Positions 1 to 8,858 of a DNA stretch of 64,000 bases are shown one piece after another. This DNA is from Fictibacillus macauensis ZFHKF-1. GTDB lineage: Bacteria > Bacillota > Bacilli > Bacillales > Fictibacillaceae. Location of the stretch: the NCBI RefSeq assembly GCF_000269865.1, contig NZ_AKKV01000023.1, forward strand, positions 1-64,000, in the 5' to 3' direction. Numbering within the stretch: position 1 is the first letter of the stretch; each line of letters opens with the position of its first letter. The notes under the pieces were generated by a model. That model did no database searches. It was given only the letters and a program-made list of their open reading frames with translations, and was not told the DNA's origin. A program made the translations under genes and the position numbers.

Positions 1-2
1 TC

Positions 3-115
3 TGCGCGCGAATCGAGGCCTCCTGCGCGCGAACGGACATACTTTGCGCGCGAATCGAGTGCTCCTGCGCGCGAACGGACATGCTTTGCGCGCGAAGCGG
101 GGTCTCCTGCGCGCG
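3..115. repeat. GC-rich 21-bp tandem repeat
   Basis: Six copies of TGCGCGCG recur every 21 bases (3, 24, 45, 66, 87, 108). Spacers alternate between AATCGAG(G/T)(C/G)CTCC-like and AACGGACAT(A/G)CTT-like, giving a 42-base higher-order unit. The core is palindromic and far more GC-rich than the neighbouring DNA. The array starts at the window edge, so more copies may lie outside. It has no ORF of its own. Confidence 0.85.
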
Positions 116-202
116 ATCACTTTCAATAAATAGCTTACACTCTATGTCTACATGCATCTGAGAGCTTCTGGCATGCTCTAGCGTTGCAATAACAAGCAAC
201 AT

Positions 203-249
203 AAAAAATGGCTCTTATCATCAAAATCGATGAGGAAGCCATTTTTTAT
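203..249 (-). terminator. Rho-independent terminator
   Basis: AAAAAATGGCT pairs with AGCCATTTTTT across an imperfect inner stem. It lies 3' of the minus-strand gene ending at 280. The rest of 116-280 shows nothing else. Confidence 0.6.
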
Positions 250-279
250 AAGTTACGGCTATTTGTGTCCCGGCCTCTC

Positions 280-681
280 CTACTGATCTTGCGAATCCAT
301 TTCTAGACTCTCAACCATTTGATTTTTTTTCACTTCTAAGCGAACCATTTTTCCTTTTAGCATTGCTTTGTTTGTTTCATCATCATATTCAAAATCTTTT
401 CGTTTCTTATATGATTTCACACCAGTAGGTACTTTCACTGTAATCGTTGTTGGCGTATCTTTTTGTAGCGTTCCAATGACATGAAAGTCACCATCTCTTT
501 CTTTTTCGTACACCCCATTAGCATTGGCTAATGCTTTTGCTGTGAGCTCTATACTTTCTGCTTGCTGTTGTTTAGCATCCACTTCCACTTTAACTTCTTT
601 TCCATCCACTTTTTTCGGTGTTTTCTCTTCACGCTTGAATGATGGTAATTTTGTTACGCTCACTTTTTTCTGATCAATCAT
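280..681 (-). CDS. Hypothetical protein, second half of a split lipoprotein locus
   Basis: A 133-aa Lys/Glu-rich protein with no signal peptide or membrane segment. Its ATG overlaps the stop of the preceding lipoprotein gene (TAATG at 679-683), and no good ribosome site lies before it. Expression would therefore need translational coupling, or the two ORFs are one gene split by a frameshift. Residues near 65-75 (DGDFHVIGTLQK) resemble DEDFDLVGVVKS in the upstream ORF, suggesting the two parts hold related repeats. The family is not recognised. Confidence 0.5.
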   Translation of the reverse strand: MIDQKKVSVTKLPSFKREEKTPKKVDGKEVKVEVDAKQQQAESIELTAKALANANGVYEKERDGDFHVIGTLQKDTPTTITVKVPTGVKSYKKRKDFEYDDETNKAMLKGKMVRLEVKKNQMVESLEMDSQDQ

Positions 682-929
682 TAATGTGATTTCTTTAGCG
701 GTTTCACACTTTTTACTACGCCAACTAAGTCAAAATCTTCATCCGTTTTTTTCGCATCAGGATCTTTAGCGTATTGTTGTAGCTTCCGTTCTGATGTAGA
801 TGTTTGTTGCTTTGAAGCGGGTGTTTGTTTCGTTTTCGGGTGACTCTCTTCATTTGAACAACCACTTACGATACTTGTTGTTAATGCAAAAGCCAAGGGA
901 AGTGCAACGATAGTCATTTTTTTAGCCAT
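681..929 (-). CDS. Small lipoprotein, possibly truncated
   Basis: 82 aa. An N-terminal Lys pair, a hydrophobic stretch (residues 6-20) and IVSGC form a lipoprotein signal with Cys24 as the expected lipidation site. A Ser/Thr/Lys/Gln-rich linker follows. The start is supported by AGGAGG upstream. The protein stops shortly after a DEDFDLVGVVKS motif that is echoed in the next ORF, with overlapping TAATG. A frameshifted single lipoprotein of about 215 aa is an alternative reading. Confidence 0.6.
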   Translation of the reverse strand: MAKKMTIVALPLAFALTTSIVSGCSNEESHPKTKQTPASKQQTSTSERKLQQYAKDPDAKKTDEDFDLVGVVKSVKPLKKSH

Positions 930-993
930 AACGATATCCTCCTACTGTTGATGCATACACAGTTTGTATTCCCCTTGTCACTTTGTCAAAACT

Positions 994-1019
994 AAAAAAA
1001 GAAGCCTCCACAGAGGCCT
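994..1019 (-). terminator. Terminator after tdh
   Basis: On the minus strand GCCTC-TGTG-GAGGC is followed by TTCTTTTTTT, just past the tdh stop. It ends the kbl-tdh transcript. Confidence 0.75.
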
Positions 1020-1022
1020 CCC

Positions 1023-1985
1023 TTAGTTCGTTACTTTATTGTTTAATTTATCATTTAATTTCGTTAGCATGTCTTGTGTCATCGAATCAAGATCATATTG
1101 GGCTTTAAAGCCCCACTCAGCAATGGCCGCAGAGGAATCGATCGCATTTGGCCAGCTTTCGGCAATGCCTTGACGAATTGGATCGACATCATAATCCATT
1201 GTAAAGGTTGGCATGACTTTTTTAATGCTAGCAGCAATTTGTTCAGGCTCAAAGCTCATTGCAGAAACGTTAAACGAGTTGCGGTGAATAAGCTTGGCAG
1301 GATCTGCTTCCATCAAATCAACGATCGCATTAAGCGCATCCGGCATATACATCATATCCATGTACGTTCCAGCGTCGATAAAGGACGTATAACGACCTTT
1401 TTGAACCGCATCATAATAAATTTCAACCGCATAATCCGTCGTACCACCACCTGGAGGTGCTACGTAAGAGATGAGACCTGGGAAACGCAAGCCACGCGTA
1501 TCTAAGCCGAATTTTTGGAAGTAATAATCACAAAGCAATTCACCAGATACTTTGTTCACACCGTACATCGTTGTTGGACGTTGAATCGTATCTTGTGGTG
1601 TTTGATTTTTTGGTGTAGACGGACCGAAAGCACCGATCGAGCTTGGGGTGAAAAATTGACATTGGTTTTCACGCGCTACTTCTAGTGCGTTGACAAGACC
1701 GCCCATATTTAAATTCCAAGCTAGCAACGGTTTTGCTTCCGCTGTTGCCGAAAGTAGTGCTGCTAAGTGAATAATCGTGTCTACATTATATTTTTTTGCA
1801 AGATCAGCCATTGCTTGTGCATCCGTTACATCTAACGTTTCAAAAGGACCAGAAGTCACAATTGGGCTATCTGTTTTGCGAATATCAGTAGCAATTACAT
1901 TTTCTGCGCCATATATGTTGCGGGTTTTCTCAGTCAGTTCAGAACCAATCTGACCAAGAGCCCCGGTAATTAAAATCTTTTTCAT
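1023..1985 (-). CDS. tdh: L-threonine 3-dehydrogenase, short-chain epimerase type
   Basis: 320-aa extended SDR/NAD-dependent epimerase-fold protein. The Rossmann motif GALGQIGSE is at residues 8-16 and the catalytic Tyr141/Lys145 pair lies in YGVNK. It should oxidise L-threonine to 2-amino-3-ketobutyrate with NAD in the cytoplasm. The adjoining kbl gene supplies the next step to glycine and acetyl-CoA. This is the epimerase-like class, not the zinc MDR class of B. subtilis and E. coli. The start at 1985 is chosen because GGAGGAACTTCCA lies just before it; an in-frame ATG 15 bases upstream lacks a site. It follows kbl by 42 bases in one operon. Confidence 0.9.
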   Translation of the reverse strand: MKKILITGALGQIGSELTEKTRNIYGAENVIATDIRKTDSPIVTSGPFETLDVTDAQAMADLAKKYNVDTIIHLAALLSATAEAKPLLAWNLNMGGLVNALEVARENQCQFFTPSSIGAFGPSTPKNQTPQDTIQRPTTMYGVNKVSGELLCDYYFQKFGLDTRGLRFPGLISYVAPPGGGTTDYAVEIYYDAVQKGRYTSFIDAGTYMDMMYMPDALNAIVDLMEADPAKLIHRNSFNVSAMSFEPEQIAASIKKVMPTFTMDYDVDPIRQGIAESWPNAIDSSAAIAEWGFKAQYDLDSMTQDMLTKLNDKLNNKVTN

Positions 1986-2027
1986 TGGAAGTTCCTCCAC
2001 CTACGATACTAGAATATCTTCTACCTT

Positions 2028-3221
2028 TTACGAAATGATGCCCATTTCTTTGCCGACTTTTTCATACACAGTAAGTGCTTCATCAAGCATCTCTCTCGTA
2101 TGTGCTGCTGTTGGCATATTACGCACGCGACCTGTGCCACTTGGAACCGTTGGGAATACGATTGATTTCGCATAAACGCCTTCTTCATTCAATCGTTTGC
2201 TAAATGCTTGTGTTTTCACTTCATCGCCGATAATAACTGGCGTGATTGGTGTTTCACTGTCTCCCGTATTATAGCCAAGCTTTTTTAAGCCTGCCTTTAG
2301 GTAACCAGCATTCTCCCATAAGCGCTCCTGAAGCTCTGTGCTTTCGCTTAGTATTTCAATGGCTTTCGTACATGCCGCCGCATCTCCCGGTGTTAAAGAC
2401 GTCGAGAATAAAAACGGACGACTTCTTACTTTTAACCAATCAATTAAATCTTTGGAGCCGGCTACATAACCACCAACGACACCGATTGCTTTTGAAAGAG
2501 TACCAATTTGGAAATCTACTTGATCGGACAGTCCGAAATGCTTCACTGTTCCTGCGCCTTTACCAAGAACACCTGAACCGTGAGCGTCATCTACGTACGT
2601 AAGTAAATCAAATTCTTGTGCAATTTTCACAATCTCAGGAAGCTTTGCAATATCACCGTCCATTGAGAAAACGCCATCTGTAATCACCATTACTTTATTG
2701 TAAAGACCAGATTCTGTCGCTTCTTTCGCCTTCGCACGCAAATCTTCCATGTCAGAATGATTGTAACGAATCACTTTAGCACGTGATAAGCGACAACCAT
2801 CAATGATGGAAGCGTGATTCAGTTCGTCAGAAAGAATGGCATCGTTTTTATCCATAACAGCAGAGATTGCTGCCATATTACAGTTAAAGCCTGATTGATA
2901 GGCAATGGCTGCTTCTGTATGTTTAAATTCTGCTAGCTTTTCTTCTAGCTTAATGTGGACGTCAAGCGTACCGTTTATTGTGCGCACAGCCCCTGCACCT
3001 ACACCATATTCATCGATTGTTGCTTTGGCAGCTTGCTTTAATCGCTCATCTGTAGCAAGTCCTAAATAGTTATTGGAAGAGAGGTTAATCAGCTCTTTTC
3101 CACCGACTTTAATGATCGGTCCATTTGCACTTTGCAGAGGATCAATTTCGTTATAAAGACCTTTTTCTTTTAAACTTCCTAAGTTTTCTTGTAAGAAATG
3201 GTCCAATACTTTGCTTGTCAT
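2028..3221 (-). CDS. kbl: Glycine C-acetyltransferase (2-amino-3-ketobutyrate CoA ligase)
   Basis: 397-aa PLP-dependent alpha-oxoamine synthase, the normal KBL length. It cleaves 2-amino-3-ketobutyrate with CoA to glycine and acetyl-CoA. The PLP lysine is in the GTLSKAIG motif (about residue 245), the cofactor-contacting Asp/His are in YVDDAHGSG, and the substrate-end motif is SSNNYLGL. The start at 3221 is preceded by AAAGAGGG; a longer in-frame extension has no ribosome site. Upstream gene of the kbl-tdh pair. Confidence 0.93.
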   Translation of the reverse strand: MTSKVLDHFLQENLGSLKEKGLYNEIDPLQSANGPIIKVGGKELINLSSNNYLGLATDERLKQAAKATIDEYGVGAGAVRTINGTLDVHIKLEEKLAEFKHTEAAIAYQSGFNCNMAAISAVMDKNDAILSDELNHASIIDGCRLSRAKVIRYNHSDMEDLRAKAKEATESGLYNKVMVITDGVFSMDGDIAKLPEIVKIAQEFDLLTYVDDAHGSGVLGKGAGTVKHFGLSDQVDFQIGTLSKAIGVVGGYVAGSKDLIDWLKVRSRPFLFSTSLTPGDAAACTKAIEILSESTELQERLWENAGYLKAGLKKLGYNTGDSETPITPVIIGDEVKTQAFSKRLNEEGVYAKSIVFPTVPSGTGRVRNMPTAAHTREMLDEALTVYEKVGKEMGIIS

Positions 3222-3484
3222 ACAAACGCCCTCTTTCATGAATAGATTGTTATATAAGACTGCACAAATGTACACGTGGAAAAGACATGAACAGCCTGGT
3301 ATTCCTATGTTTTCGCTCTATATTCTATCATACTTCGACAGTGTGTACATCATACATTGACAGTTTCTTTTTTGCTAAAAAAGGATGGTGTTTTCCAGAT
3401 TTCTTCTAGTTTATTTGACAAATATAACCGTAATTAGAGAAACTAGTATGTGGAAGATCTACACTTTAGATGAGGAGTCATGCA

Positions 3485-4117
3485 ATGAACATAGAAAATT
3501 ATACGTTAAAAGTAAAAGGAAAAACGTTGCTAAAAGAGACCGATCTGGCCTTTTCTACAGGAGTCATTAGTCATATTGTCGGAAAAAACGGAGTAGGTAA
3601 ATCGCAGTTTGCAAAAGATTTACTACTTAACACTAGTAAGCAGATGCTACCTGATGTTCAGGAAAATGTTTGCTTAATCTCAAGTGCATCCAACATTCCA
3701 CACGATGTATCCAAAGATTTCTTGTTGCGCTTTTTACGAGATACATTCAATGAACAGATGATTTCCCGTATGGAACAGCTCTTAAATCTGAGTAACATTG
3801 ATGGAAAGATTCTCATCAAACATTTAAGTGATGGGCAAAAGCAAAAGTTAAAATTGCTTAGTTTCTTATTGGAAGACAAGGCGATTATCGTGCTAGACGA
3901 AATTACGAATTCACTTGATAAAAAAACGATTATGGAAATTCATCAATTTTTAAATGAATACATAGAAGAACATCCAGAAAAAATCATTATTAATATTACA
4001 CATGAATTATCTGATTTGAAGGCAATTGCCGGAGACTATTATTTATTGCATGAGCAGCGAATTGTACCGTTTGCTTCTGCAGAACAATTAATTGATGTAT
4101 ACATACATGAAGCATAA
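3485..4117 (+). CDS. Small ABC transporter ATPase
   Basis: 211-aa ABC ATPase with Walker A GKNGVGKS (33-40), signature LSDGQ (114-118; variant of LSGGQ) and Walker B IIVLDE (about 134-139). The Q-loop region is short. The start at 3485 is set by GAGGAG just upstream. It ends 18 bases before a membrane permease, so the two form an ABC-2-type exporter of unknown cargo. No dedicated regulator is visible nearby. Confidence 0.8.
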   Translation: MNIENYTLKVKGKTLLKETDLAFSTGVISHIVGKNGVGKSQFAKDLLLNTSKQMLPDVQENVCLISSASNIPHDVSKDFLLRFLRDTFNEQMISRMEQLLNLSNIDGKILIKHLSDGQKQKLKLLSFLLEDKAIIVLDEITNSLDKKTIMEIHQFLNEYIEEHPEKIIINITHELSDLKAIAGDYYLLHEQRIVPFASAEQLIDVYIHEA

Positions 4118-4135
4118 GAAAAGTGGGGGTTCCTT

Positions 4136-4858
4136 GTGAAGTTAGAAATTAAAAAAAGCTTTAGCAATAAAGTCGTTTGGATTTTAGCGGCTATGGTGAT
4201 GTTTATGTTTTTAATGGGGTATTTTTTACTTGTTGGTATTGATAAAGTGAACCATGTTACGTATAACATGTTTTTCTTCAGTTCATATACAGTAGCAACC
4301 CAATTCGGTTTAATGCTCTTTTCCTTTGTAATTGCTTTCTTTATTAATCGTGAATACTCTAATAAAAATATACTATTTTACAAGTTAATTGGCGAAAGTG
4401 TTTACTCGTTCTTCTATAAAAAAATAGGTGTGTTGTTTCTTGAAAGCTTTGTCTGTATTACGATCGGTTCATTATTGTTGTCTATTATGTTTCATAATTT
4501 CTCACACTTTTTCTTGATGCTCTTTTTATTTTCAGCTGTGATTTTACAATACATACTAATCATCGGAACAATCAGCATTCTATGCTCAAACATATTGATG
4601 AGCATCGGCATTAGCATTGTGTACTGGCTTACTTCTGTCATTCTCGTTGCCGTCGATCCTAAGCTGTTTGGATTTATTGCACCATTTGAAGCGAGCAATT
4701 CACTATCACCGCGCCTTGATCACGTATTACAGTCACAGCATGGTTCGTTACCATCTAGCAACTATGCGACCATTTTGCTGTATTTGCTTGCTCTATTGGC
4801 CGTCAATTTCATTATTCTTCGCTTCTCAAAAACACGATGGGTAAAGATGGGGTTATAA
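4136..4858 (+). CDS. ABC-2-type permease, partner of preceding ATPase
   Basis: 240-aa polytopic protein with about six hydrophobic segments and an unusually Phe-rich core. It starts with GTG at 4136, preceded by GGGGG. The arrangement (ATPase then permease, 18-base gap, shared terminator) supports a two-gene exporter. Substrate unknown; immunity or antibiotic efflux are typical roles for such pairs but are not shown here. Confidence 0.7.
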   Translation: MKLEIKKSFSNKVVWILAAMVMFMFLMGYFLLVGIDKVNHVTYNMFFFSSYTVATQFGLMLFSFVIAFFINREYSNKNILFYKLIGESVYSFFYKKIGVLFLESFVCITIGSLLLSIMFHNFSHFFLMLFLFSAVILQYILIIGTISILCSNILMSIGISIVYWLTSVILVAVDPKLFGFIAPFEASNSLSPRLDHVLQSQHGSLPSSNYATILLYLLALLAVNFIILRFSKTRWVKMGL

Positions 4859-4865
4859 AAACATG

Positions 4866-4895
4866 AAAGCGAGCCGTAGCTGTGCTCGCTTTTTT
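4866..4895. terminator. Bidirectional terminator between ABC permease and liaR
   Basis: AAAGCGAGC-(9 nt)-GCTCGCTTTTTT lies between two convergent genes. Confidence 0.85.
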
Positions 4896-5526
4896 ATTGC
4901 ACCAACGCATGCTTAAACGCATAAATCACGGCTTGCGTACGATCTTGTACATCAAGCTTACTTAGTATGTTAGAAACGTGCACTTTGACTGTCTTTTGTG
5001 CGATAAACAAGGCATCGGCAATCTCTTGATTGGATTTTCCTTCTGCAAGTAATAACAACACTTCTAGCTCACGATTTGTCAGTTCTTCATGCGGTAAGTG
5101 GGGGGAGCCTGTACGCATCCGCTGCACCATTTTCCCTGTCACTTCCGGTTCGAGCACGGACTGACCTCGGTACGCCGCCCGAACGGCATCGGCAATTTCA
5201 CTCGCTTTTGACGTTTTTAATAAGTAACTTAACGCGCCTGCTTCAAGCGCTGGGTATACTTTTTCATCGTCAAGAAAGCTTGTAACGATAATAATTTTCG
5301 CTTGTGGCCATTGTTGCATGATTTGTTTCGTCGCTTCAATACCGTCCATTTCCTTCATCACTAAATCCATCAAAATGACGTCTGGCTTTAAAGAGTGGGC
5401 AAGGGCAATCGCTTGTTGACCATTTTCCGCCTCACCAATCACTTCAATATCAGGCTGCGCGGATAAGTAGGCAGAAATGCCGATGCGCACCATTTCATGA
5501 TCATCTGCAAACAAGACCGTAATCAT
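4894..5526 (-). CDS. liaR: LiaR-like response regulator
   Basis: 210-aa NarL/LuxR-type regulator. The receiver domain has acidic DD (8-9) and phospho-acceptor Asp54 ([10 protein letters not shown]). The C-terminal LuxR helix-turn-helix includes [11 protein letters not shown] and [21 protein letters not shown]. It overlaps the sensor kinase gene by one base. Known family role: activates liaIH on cell-wall antibiotic stress when phosphorylated by LiaS. Assignment rests on family plus the liaIHFS context. Confidence 0.92.
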   Translation of the reverse strand: MITVLFADDHEMVRIGISAYLSAQPDIEVIGEAENGQQAIALAHSLKPDVILMDLVMKEMDGIEATKQIMQQWPQAKIIIVTSFLDDEKVYPALEAGALSYLLKTSKASEIADAVRAAYRGQSVLEPEVTGKMVQRMRTGSPHLPHEELTNRELEVLLLLAEGKSNQEIADALFIAQKTVKVHVSNILSKLDVQDRTQAVIYAFKHALVQ

Positions 5527-6548
5527 TACCTCACTTCCTTTCTCATATATGGTACTTTGACTTCCAACCGCGTTCCTTTGCCTGGAAGGCTCACAACTTT
5601 AAAGGTTCCCCCAATTTCTAATGCACGTTCTTGCATCGTATCTAGACCATACGAACTCGTTCGTGCCTCTTCTAGTAAGAACCCTACGCCATTATCTGCG
5701 ACGCGTAAAATCACAAACCCATCACGTTCAAGCAGCAGCACCTCTACGTAATCTGCTTTCGCATGGCGTAACATATTCGATATGCCTTCTTGAAAAATAC
5801 GAAACAAGTGATCTTCAATGCCTTTTGATAAAACGATCGGCTCGATTTTTTGCTTGAGCGTAATGGCGCTTTTTTCCACAAATTCAAGCAACAGCTCTTT
5901 CATGCCGTCTTGAAGAGATTTACCTTTTAACGCTGCTGGTCGTAAATGCAGCAACAGCGCTCGCATTTCCACTTGTGATTGATGGATCATTTGCTCTACT
6001 AGCGCAAGCTGCTGATTCCGCTCTCCTGTCTCATTCACGGCTGATAGCAGCATCGACGCTGCAAACAGCTGTTGACTGACAGAGTCATGCAGCTCACGCG
6101 CTAAGCGCTGGCGTTCACGGGACACCATTTCTTGAACAAGCTTTTCTTGATGCTCCGCTTTATCATTCGCTAATTTCTGTGACGCCTTCACTTGCTCTTG
6201 CACGTGCAATTGTGCTTGCTTGATCTCTTCCCAGAGCGTTTGAAGCTCCGCTGTTTTCTGTTCTTCAGGAATCACGACCGCTTTCCCTTTTGCGACATCT
6301 TGAATGCCAAGCGAGAGTAGACGCGCTTGACGAGCGACCATAGAGCCGAACATCGTGCCAAGAAAGATTGCCATCACAAGACAGGCAAGCAGCAACAGTA
6401 CGAATAGCGGCAAGCCAAACAGTGAATAGTGCCAATAAGCAATCACGCCATTCTTCCCAAATATCACGTACACGCTCGCAAATAATATGCCGCATAATAA
6501 CAAAGAAAAACACGTCCAAACAATGATTAAACGCACAGTTAACTTCAT
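5526..6548 (-). CDS. liaS: LiaS-like sensor histidine kinase
   Basis: 340 aa. Two N-terminal membrane helices (about 5-30 and 45-72) flank a short extracytoplasmic loop, as in intramembrane-sensing kinases. A HAMP-like linker and coiled coil follow, then HisKA_3 with His154 in [10 protein letters not shown] and a HATPase_c domain ([14 protein letters not shown]). It overlaps liaF by 4 bases, showing translational coupling. LiaF normally holds LiaS inactive until the envelope is disturbed. Confidence 0.93.
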   Translation of the reverse strand: MKLTVRLIIVWTCFSLLLCGILFASVYVIFGKNGVIAYWHYSLFGLPLFVLLLLACLVMAIFLGTMFGSMVARQARLLSLGIQDVAKGKAVVIPEEQKTAELQTLWEEIKQAQLHVQEQVKASQKLANDKAEHQEKLVQEMVSRERQRLARELHDSVSQQLFAASMLLSAVNETGERNQQLALVEQMIHQSQVEMRALLLHLRPAALKGKSLQDGMKELLLEFVEKSAITLKQKIEPIVLSKGIEDHLFRIFQEGISNMLRHAKADYVEVLLLERDGFVILRVADNGVGFLLEEARTSSYGLDTMQERALEIGGTFKVVSLPGKGTRLEVKVPYMRKEVR

Positions 6549-7255
6549 ACGCGCTTCACCTCTACATCACCGATGAGCATTTTTGTGATCACCTTGATTC
6601 GTTGCGGAGAGCGCCCATATTCTTGTGTTTCATAGGAAAATGTTGCATTAAAGGCTTGCGATTCGCGCTGTTCAAACACCGTCGTATTGCCAAACATGAC
6701 TGAATGTTGCAGCGATAGTGACGTTTCATATGGCAACAATAGCTCCACATGACCAATTAAACTAGAAATCATAATAACCGATTCTCCGGTTGGAAGCACC
6801 GTGTTACTAAGATCAATTTTATAGTCACCGATTCCACAGTGAATGACGATATCATTCCATTCATAAACCGAAGACGGCGTTTCTTGCCGACCGAACCACC
6901 GATTTTTAAAAAGCAGCTCTTTTTTTACGAGAAAATCGTTTTGTTGAGAAGAAGGCTTGCCTTCAAAGACTGGTGTTATGACATGTGGTGCTTTTTTTGA
7001 TTGATACATTTTTACGAGCCAATACGCAAGCAAGATCACAATAAGCAACCGAACGAGCACTAAGCTTAGCAATGTAAAAACAAGACCAATCACACCAAAC
7101 CAAAAGAGTAATTTCCCAAAAAAACGATTCCCTTTTCGCCCAAAATAAATACAAATGGCGAAAAACAAAAAAGAAAAGAGGGGGCCACCTCCTTGAAACA
7201 ATACATCGATCATGAGCAACAGACTACCAATGAGCACAATCCAGCTCGTTTTCAT
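6545..7255 (-). CDS. liaF: LiaF-like inhibitor of the LiaRS system
   Basis: 236 aa. Hydrophobic helices fill the first 80 residues. The cytoplasmic C-terminal half ends in a beta-rich domain ([35 protein letters not shown]) typical of the LiaF family. The start at 7255 is chosen for AAAGGAGGG. It lies after a hairpin that separates it from liaH. Confidence 0.9.
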   Translation of the reverse strand: MKTSWIVLIGSLLLMIDVLFQGGGPLFSFLFFAICIYFGRKGNRFFGKLLFWFGVIGLVFTLLSLVLVRLLIVILLAYWLVKMYQSKKAPHVITPVFEGKPSSQQNDFLVKKELLFKNRWFGRQETPSSVYEWNDIVIHCGIGDYKIDLSNTVLPTGESVIMISSLIGHVELLLPYETSLSLQHSVMFGNTTVFEQRESQAFNATFSYETQEYGRSPQRIKVITKMLIGDVEVKRV

Positions 7256-7288
7256 AGCGCTCCCTCCTTTCAAAAACGTTTACGCGTG

Positions 7289-7314
7289 AAAAAGGCGTAC
7301 TCACATACGCCTTT
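7289..7314 (-). terminator. Attenuator between liaH and liaF
   Basis: On the minus strand AAAGGCGTA-TGTGAG-TACGCCTTTTT forms a stem with a U-run between liaH and liaF. In B. subtilis a terminator placed after liaH yields a short abundant liaIH transcript with read-through into the rest; this site is suited to the same division. Confidence 0.75.
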
Positions 7315-7332
7315 AGAATAGCACATTGCGCC

Positions 7333-7977
7333 TTATGAAAGAGTGTTCTTTTTTTCCTGCTGAAATTCCTTTTTTTCAAGTGCAAGAAAGCGTTCATCAA
7401 GCGAATGATCATAACTTTTTGTCGTCGCTTCTCGCTCTAATCTCGCTAAGTAATGTTCCATCTCATCGAATCTTGTATAGGATGCTTCGCGTTCGGATGG
7501 CTGTAGGAGCTTATTCATGCCGTGCCGCGCACGAGCGACGTTCTCGCGTCCCATAAATTCCATACGGCGGACGTGCATATCTTTTAGCTTATGCTTCATT
7601 TCTTCAAATTTCTCTTGCAGCGTTTCCAGCTCCTGATTCGCCTCTCTCTTCGCTTCGTGCAAGCGCTCTATTCTTGCTTCATAGCGTGTCACTTCGGTTT
7701 GAGCAAGCTCGTATAAGGGCATTTCTCCAGCTTCTTGCGCCAATACCGCTTGTTCTTTTCGTTTTTGCATTGCCATTTGTGCTTGCCGCTCCTCACGCGC
7801 AAACTCTTCACAAAGAAAAGCTTGTCGTTCTACGAGTGTTCGCACGTGCTCCGTTTCTTTCTCACAACCTCGTAAATAATGATTTAACATGGCTAGCGGA
7901 TTTTTTTGTTCTTTCTCATCTAGCAAAGCATGAAAATCAGCTGTTACTACTTCCTTCATTCGCGTCCATAATGACAT
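7333..7977 (-). CDS. liaH: LiaH, PspA/IM30-family phage-shock-like protein
   Basis: 214-aa, almost wholly coiled-coil protein of the PspA/IM30 family (MSLWTRMKEVVTADFHALLDE start; long Glu/Arg/Lys heptads). Such proteins make membrane-associated oligomers that guard the cytoplasmic membrane under stress. The start at 7977 is set by AAAAGGAGAGAG; upstream in-frame ATG has none. It follows liaI by 17 bases. This operon lacks liaG, as in many non-subtilis bacilli. Confidence 0.92.
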   Translation of the reverse strand: MSLWTRMKEVVTADFHALLDEKEQKNPLAMLNHYLRGCEKETEHVRTLVERQAFLCEEFAREERQAQMAMQKRKEQAVLAQEAGEMPLYELAQTEVTRYEARIERLHEAKREANQELETLQEKFEEMKHKLKDMHVRRMEFMGRENVARARHGMNKLLQPSEREASYTRFDEMEHYLARLEREATTKSYDHSLDERFLALEKKEFQQEKKNTLS

Positions 7978-7994
7978 GTATTCTCTCTCCTTTT

Positions 7995-8336
7995 TTACGT
8001 ACGTTTTAGTTCTTGCCACTGTCGTTCAAAGTTTGTAAAGGGATCTTGAGAAGCTGCGCAGGATTCTTGCTTTTGCCATTTGCGATAGACAACGTATAAA
8101 ACATAACCTGCTACAATACCGATGAGCGCTGGGGCATTGACGAGCATCGCAATCAGTGCAATGAGAGCAATGATTCCAGCTGCTAGCTTCTTACCGACTG
8201 TCTCTGCTTTAATAAAAATCCGCAGTGCGACAAAGCCAATCGCGAGCGCTATAACCATCCCAACCATCGAACCAAGATGCGCGAGTAATACAATACCGGC
8301 AATGATCCCGACGACTACTAAACCAACTTTTTTCAT
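7995..8336 (-). CDS. liaI: LiaI-like membrane protein
   Basis: 113 aa. Several short hydrophobic helices (residues 5-25, 28-45, 55-85) and a charged C-terminus. First gene of the lia operon, start at 8336 preceded by AAAGGAGGG. LiaI is known as the membrane anchor that recruits LiaH. This protein is slightly shorter than B. subtilis LiaI, so the assignment rests largely on position. Confidence 0.8.
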   Translation of the reverse strand: MKKVGLVVVGIIAGIVLLAHLGSMVGMVIALAIGFVALRIFIKAETVGKKLAAGIIALIALIAMLVNAPALIGIVAGYVLYVVYRKWQKQESCAASQDPFTNFERQWQELKRT

Positions 8337-8385
8337 CTGATCACTCCCTCCTTTCATACTCTAAGCTTACCGATTTTGCTTCAGA

Positions 8386-8415
8386 TCTATAATGTCCTCG
8401 CGCTGTAATTTCAGC
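8386..8415 (-). promoter_or_regulatory. Possible lia promoter with upstream dyad
   Basis: Minus strand: an inverted repeat GCTGaaattaCAGC (8402-8415) sits where a -35 would be, followed by TATAGA (8386-8391) as a possible -10, about 50 bases before liaI. LiaR-activated promoters have weak -35 boxes. I could not match a LiaR consensus with certainty. The remainder of 8420-8640 shows no clear gene. Confidence 0.35.
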
Positions 8416-8640
8416 TAAGGCTTTAGGCGTAGGGAAGGTAGGACGAATGTTTGAGTACGGAATAAATGTAAGAGTGGCAAATAAAAGAAACACAAATGGA
8501 AAGAGAAGTCTTAAAAAGTACTTGGAGTTTTTCAATGAAGGAATAAAAAAAGGGGACTAGAAAGCGTAGATTTCAACCTTTCAAGTACCATGCTCTATGT
8601 TTTTGCTCGATTTAAGTAGAAAAAGGATGACGCTGTCATT

Positions 8641-8783
8641 AAAGTGTTTCACTTAAAATCCATGTCTCTACAAGGCATTATTGAATAAGTTGACGAGTAT
8701 ATCATGTACTATAATGAAGAAAGGGTACAAGAAAATTAGGCTACAATTCGCCAATGGAAATTGGGCGGAAAGCAACCTAGTAA
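8641..8783 (+). pseudogene. Remnant of IS3-family transposase (OrfB C-terminus)
   Basis: Translation gives KVFHLKSMSLQGIIE, an in-frame stop, then VDEYIMYYNEERVQE. After a one-base deletion it continues KLGYNSPMEIGRKAT. This matches the conserved C-terminal end of IS3/IS150-type transposases (F-H-L-K, E-x-I-x-Y-Y-N-x-x-R-x-Q, L-x-x-x-S-P). At least one nonsense and one frameshift mutation make it dead. It borders the AT-rich RiPP island and suggests past mobile-element activity there. Confidence 0.75.
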
Positions 8784-8802
8784 GGGGGTTCTAAAGCTAT
8801 AA

Positions 8803-8836
8803 CAGTCTAACAGTTTATTTAATAGGTTTTAGACTG
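8803..8836 (-). terminator. Possible weak terminator after the MNIO gene
   Basis: CAGTCTAA and TTAGACTG form an 8-bp stem with an 18-base loop, 23 bases beyond the stop of the last gene of the island. There is no strong U-run. Confidence 0.3.
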
Positions 8837-8858
8837 GATGTTAAATTTCTCTATTGTC

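Noticed and set aside
3-115. CRISPR-like regular repeats
   Set aside because: Period of 21 bases with alternating conserved spacers and no cas genes; this is a tandem repeat, not CRISPR.
3385-3570. 61-aa ORF before the ABC ATPase
   Set aside because: It overlaps the ATPase in another frame and lacks a ribosome site.
8341-8535. 64-aa minus-strand ORF upstream of liaI starting MKNSKYFLRLLFPFVF
   Set aside because: It has no convincing ribosome site and runs through the likely lia promoter up to the liaI start; kept as noncoding.
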